9,070 bases of DNA from Pirellulaceae bacterium (GTDB lineage Bacteria; Planctomycetota; Planctomycetia; Pirellulales; Pirellulaceae). The position numbers and the translations under genes are program-made. The notes beneath the pieces are model-generated. The model did no database searches and was not told the DNA's origin. It worked only from the letters and a program-made list of their open reading frames with translations. Below, piece by piece: positions 6,827 to 9,070 of the stretch. The DNA lies in assembly GCA_030744095.1 (NCBI GenBank), contig JASLRF010000153.1, positions 1 through 9,070 on the forward strand. The letters are read 5' to 3'. How positions within the stretch are numbered: position 1 is the first letter of the stretch; each line of letters opens with the position of its first letter.

Positions 6827-7248
6827 CCTAACGTGCCTCCATCATGGCCACTGTGCGACTACAATCGGCTTCAAGACCTATCCGTCCCGTTTTCCGAGCC
6901 GGGACCCACTGTGCGGCGCCACCCAGTTCTCAAGCCCCATCCGGCGGACAGGCCCTCCCCATCACGAAGAGGTTGGTGGCCCTCGGGTTTCATCGAATCC
7001 GCTGCCCCGCCAGCTTCAATCGACATCCAAACAGCCCGATTCTATCAGTCGCAGGGAAGATCGCGATTTAGAGCATCTCGCCTAGAGAAGTGTGCATCCG
7101 GGTTGACGAGGCACCTGGAATCGACGGACACTATTCCCACCTTGGCAACGAGGTCGTGCGCGGCGGGGTGTTCATCTGCCTGACGGGTTGCGCGGTATTG
7201 TGATTCTGTACGGCGATCTCCACCAGTGGTTCTGACGCAAGGCACCGA
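6827..7248. other. Divergent intergenic region, about 420 bases, no gene seen
   Basis: It contains the GGAGG ribosome site of the small membrane protein (6836-6840, minus strand) and AAGG (7239-7242, plus strand) 6 bases before the transporter start. ORFs crossing it (plus strand 6686-7183; minus strand 7045-7245) have random-looking composition and no motif. One minus-strand extended -10-like sequence, TGATAGAAT (7039-7047), lies about 210 bases before the small gene, without a recognisable -35. No clear hairpin, tRNA or repeat was found. A leader or a small RNA cannot be excluded. Confidence 0.4.
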
Positions 7249-9070
7249 ATGACGGCCCTCGACGCAGCCGCTCCCGACGCAGCCGCCCCTGAGCGGGCGA
7301 CCAGCCTATGGAATCTCAGCTTTCAGGGGCTGCTGTTCACGCAGTTTCTGACTGCGGTGAATGACAATATCTTTCGCTGGTTGGTCATTGGCATCGGCAA
7401 GGATCATGTCGAGCCTTCCAATGTGGGCGTCATCCTCACCGCTGGAACAGCCTGCTTTGTTTTGCCTTACCTAATCCTGGCTGCGCCTGCAGGCTATTTG
7501 GCCGATCGCTTCAACAAGCAGCGTGTCATTGTGGGCTGCAAGGTCGCCGAGGTCATCATCATGACCGTGGGAGTCGGCGCGATTTGGTTTGAGAGCCTGA
7601 CGGGGCTCTTTGTCGTGGTGGCGCTAATGGGTGCACAAAGTGCAATTTTTTCACCATCGAAATTGGGGGCCATCCCAGAGATTCTTCATCCGAGATGCAT
7701 TTCGGCAGCGAATGGTCTGTTCGGGCTGACGACAGTCTCGGCCACGGTCATTGGCATGGCGGTTGGTAACTGGTTAAGCGACGCAACAGGCTTTCGCGGT
7801 CGCGACAACCTGGTACTCTCGGCGGCGGTGCTGATCGGTGTGTCAGTTGTGGGAACGTTGCTGAGTTTGTTCATTCGACGCTTGCCGATTGCCAACGTCG
7901 GCCGGGCAATTCCTTGGAACGCGCCAGCACAGACGTGGCGAGATCTGCGTACGCTGGCAAGTAATCGACCGTTGTTGCGTGTCGCCTTGGGGATTGTGTT
8001 CTTTTGGTCTGTCGGTGCTTTGGCACAACTGAACATCGATCAATTCGCCGCCGAAGCTGGCGCCATGCTTGAAACGGACAAGGTGCCGTTGCTGGTCGCA
8101 CTGGTGATGGGTGTGGGATGCGGTAGCGTGCTGGCCGGCATCTGGTCGGCGGGGCGGGTCGAGTTGGGGATTCTACCGCTGGGTGCATTTGGCATTGCGA
8201 TCAGTGCCATGCTGCTGTTCCTGGTGCAAGGTACGTTTCTTGACCCAAACCTGGCATTGACGTGGGGCTTTGTTGCTGCCTGCCTGTTGCTGTTTGTTCT
8301 GGGGACATCCGCCGGACTGTTCTCCGTTCCACTGGAAGCCTTCTTGCAGCATCGCAGCGAGGTTGAATCGCGTGGTTCTATTCTGGCTGCCACGAATTTC
8401 TTGGTGTTTACCGGCGTACTGTTTTCCGCCCTGTTGTTCTCTGCGCTGCGAGCGCCAACCTATCCAGGATCGCTTGACAATCTCTCCTCAGACTTGCTGG
8501 GGCCGTCTCTGACTGCTCAAAGCGAGCAACACGTTGCTGCGCTGGAAGCAGAATTCAAGACGAATTGGCTGGAGGGGAACGAGCCGAAGGTTGAATCCGT
8601 ATTGGAGCGTGCCGCGCCGGCAGAACGGAAAATGACGTTGGCGAGATTGCTGTGGTTCGAATTCCAGGAGCGGGGCCGCAACAACGAATTCTTCAAAATC
8701 GCGGATTACTACGAACGGTTTCCCGGTGATGAGTTATTAATCAAGAGCGTCTACTACCAAGCATCTGATCTGCCGCTGCTGACGTCGCAGCAGATCTTCT
8801 TCGTGGCTGGTCTGCTGACCTTGCCCATCTTCGTCTACATCATCTGGTTGATTCCGCAAGCGTCGTTGCGGTTCGTTGTGTGGTTGTTAAGCCTGACGGC
8901 TTATCGGATTCGTGTTCATGGACTGGAGAACTTGCCAGAACGAGGCGGCGCACTCCTGGTACCGAACCACATGTCGTGGATTGACGGTGTATTGCTGCAG
9001 CTGACCAGCTCACGCAGGATTCGCATGGTGGTTTGGGCGGCGAACTTCAACAATCGATTTCTCCGCATGT
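7249..9070 (+). CDS. LplT-like MFS transporter fused to PlsC acyltransferase, C-terminus cut by window edge
   Basis: Open for 607 codons to the right edge. The ATG at 7249 is the only usable start: an in-frame TGA lies at 7201-7203, no other start codon follows it, and AAGG sits 6 bases upstream. After a short Ala/Pro/Asp-rich N-terminus, residues about 20-400 carry eleven hydrophobic helices of an MFS domain, opening with FTQFLTAVNDNIFRW and with the loop motif GYLADRFNKQR at 82-92. A charged segment of about 110 residues (401-512) precedes what looks like helix 12 (513-535). PlsC begins near 540 (YRIRVHGLENLPERGG) and shows the acyltransferase motif NHMSWID, with H574 and D579 of H-x4-D. 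In related proteins the MFS part flips lysophospholipids inward, the acyltransferase re-acylates them, and an acyl-ACP synthetase domain often follows. That third domain would lie beyond the window, so its presence is inferred. Substrate assignment rests on family resemblance. Confidence 0.9.
   Translation, partial: MTALDAAAPDAAAPERATSLWNLSFQGLLFTQFLTAVNDNIFRWLVIGIGKDHVEPSNVGVILTAGTACFVLPYLILAAPAGYLADRFNKQRVIVGCKVAEVIIMTVGVGAIWFESLTGLFVVVALMGAQSAIFSPSKLGAIPEILHPRCISAANGLFGLTTVSATVIGMAVGNWLSDATGFRGRDNLVLSAAVLIGVSVVGTLLSLFIRRLPIANVGRAIPWNAPAQTWRDLRTLASNRPLLRVALGIVFFWSVGALAQLNIDQFAAEAGAMLETDKVPLLVALVMGVGCGSVLAGIWSAGRVELGILPLGAFGIAISAMLLFLVQGTFLDPNLALTWGFVAACLLLFVLGTSAGLFSVPLEAFLQHRSEVESRGSILAATNFLVFTGVLFSALLFSALRAPTYPGSLDNLSSDLLGPSLTAQSEQHVAALEAEFKTNWLEGNEPKVESVLERAAPAERKMTLARLLWFEFQERGRNNEFFKIADYYERFPGDELLIKSVYYQASDLPLLTSQQIFFVAGLLTLPIFVYIIWLIPQASLRFVVWLLSLTAYRIRVHGLENLPERGGALLVPNHMSWIDGVLLQLTSSRRIRMVVWAANFNNRFLRM
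7261..7290 (+). repeat. Two tandem 15-bp units encoding DAAAP twice
   Basis: GACGCAGCCGCTCCC is followed directly by GACGCAGCCGCCCCT, with 13 of 15 bases identical. It encodes residues 5-14 of the transporter fusion as DAAAPDAAAP, in the cytoplasmic N-terminal extension. Copy number may vary between strains. Confidence 0.7.

Noticed and set aside
6686..7183. 165-codon ORF on the plus strand
   Set aside because: Half is antisense to the small membrane protein and half lies in the intergenic region; the composition is unlike a real protein.
1..9070. CRISPR arrays, tRNA or rRNA genes, insertion sequences, toxin-antitoxin or defence genes
   Set aside because: None seen by reading: no regularly spaced repeats, no cloverleaf-like sequence, no transposase or nuclease motif. 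No search tool was available to confirm this.

Overview
The window looks like chromosomal DNA from a member of the Planctomycetota, probably a Pirellulales/Pirellulaceae-type organism. This rests on protein content. A large exported protein joins bacterial Ig-like domains, a planctomycete cytochrome-c-like domain and the DUF1549 (PSCyt2) and DUF1553 (PSD1) domains, an architecture expanded mainly in this phylum. It is followed by a long secreted pre-peptidase C (PPC) domain protein, a frequent neighbour of such genes. No phage, transposon, CRISPR, rRNA or tRNA signal was seen.

Layout. (1) Positions 1-5086, minus strand: a putative two-gene unit transcribed right to left. The DUF1549/DUF1553 protein (2600-5086) comes first, then a gap of about 250 bases, then the PPC/IPT-type secreted protein (1-2346, cut by the left edge). 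The gap holds a possible 42-residue cysteine-containing ORF (2453-2581) and a 13-bp direct repeat overlapping the upstream gene's stop codon. (2) Positions 5087-5600: a divergent intergenic region with a near-perfect 18-bp inverted repeat at its centre (5316-5359). (3) Positions 5601-6491, plus strand: an exported protein of unknown function. (4) Positions 6533-6826, minus strand: a small two-helix membrane protein, convergent with the previous gene. (5) Positions 6827-7248: a divergent intergenic region with nothing clear in it. (6) Positions 7249-9070, plus strand: the first 607 codons of an LplT-like MFS transporter fused to a PlsC-type acyltransferase, cut by the right edge. Known fusions of this kind often continue into an acyl-ACP synthetase (Aas-like) domain.

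How the genes work together. The two left-hand proteins both carry export signals and adhesive or Ig-like modules, so they probably act together outside the cytoplasmic membrane. Their biochemical role is not established for this family. The right-hand gene is probably a lysophospholipid uptake and re-acylation enzyme. The two small genes between them have no recognised function. Most of the window is ordinary planctomycete gene content. I see no clear-cut new defence or mobile system. The items most worth a second look are the central hairpin, the roughly 110-residue loop inserted between the last two helices of the MFS domain, the two heme-type cysteine motifs, and the small ORF with its direct repeat after the DUF1553 gene.
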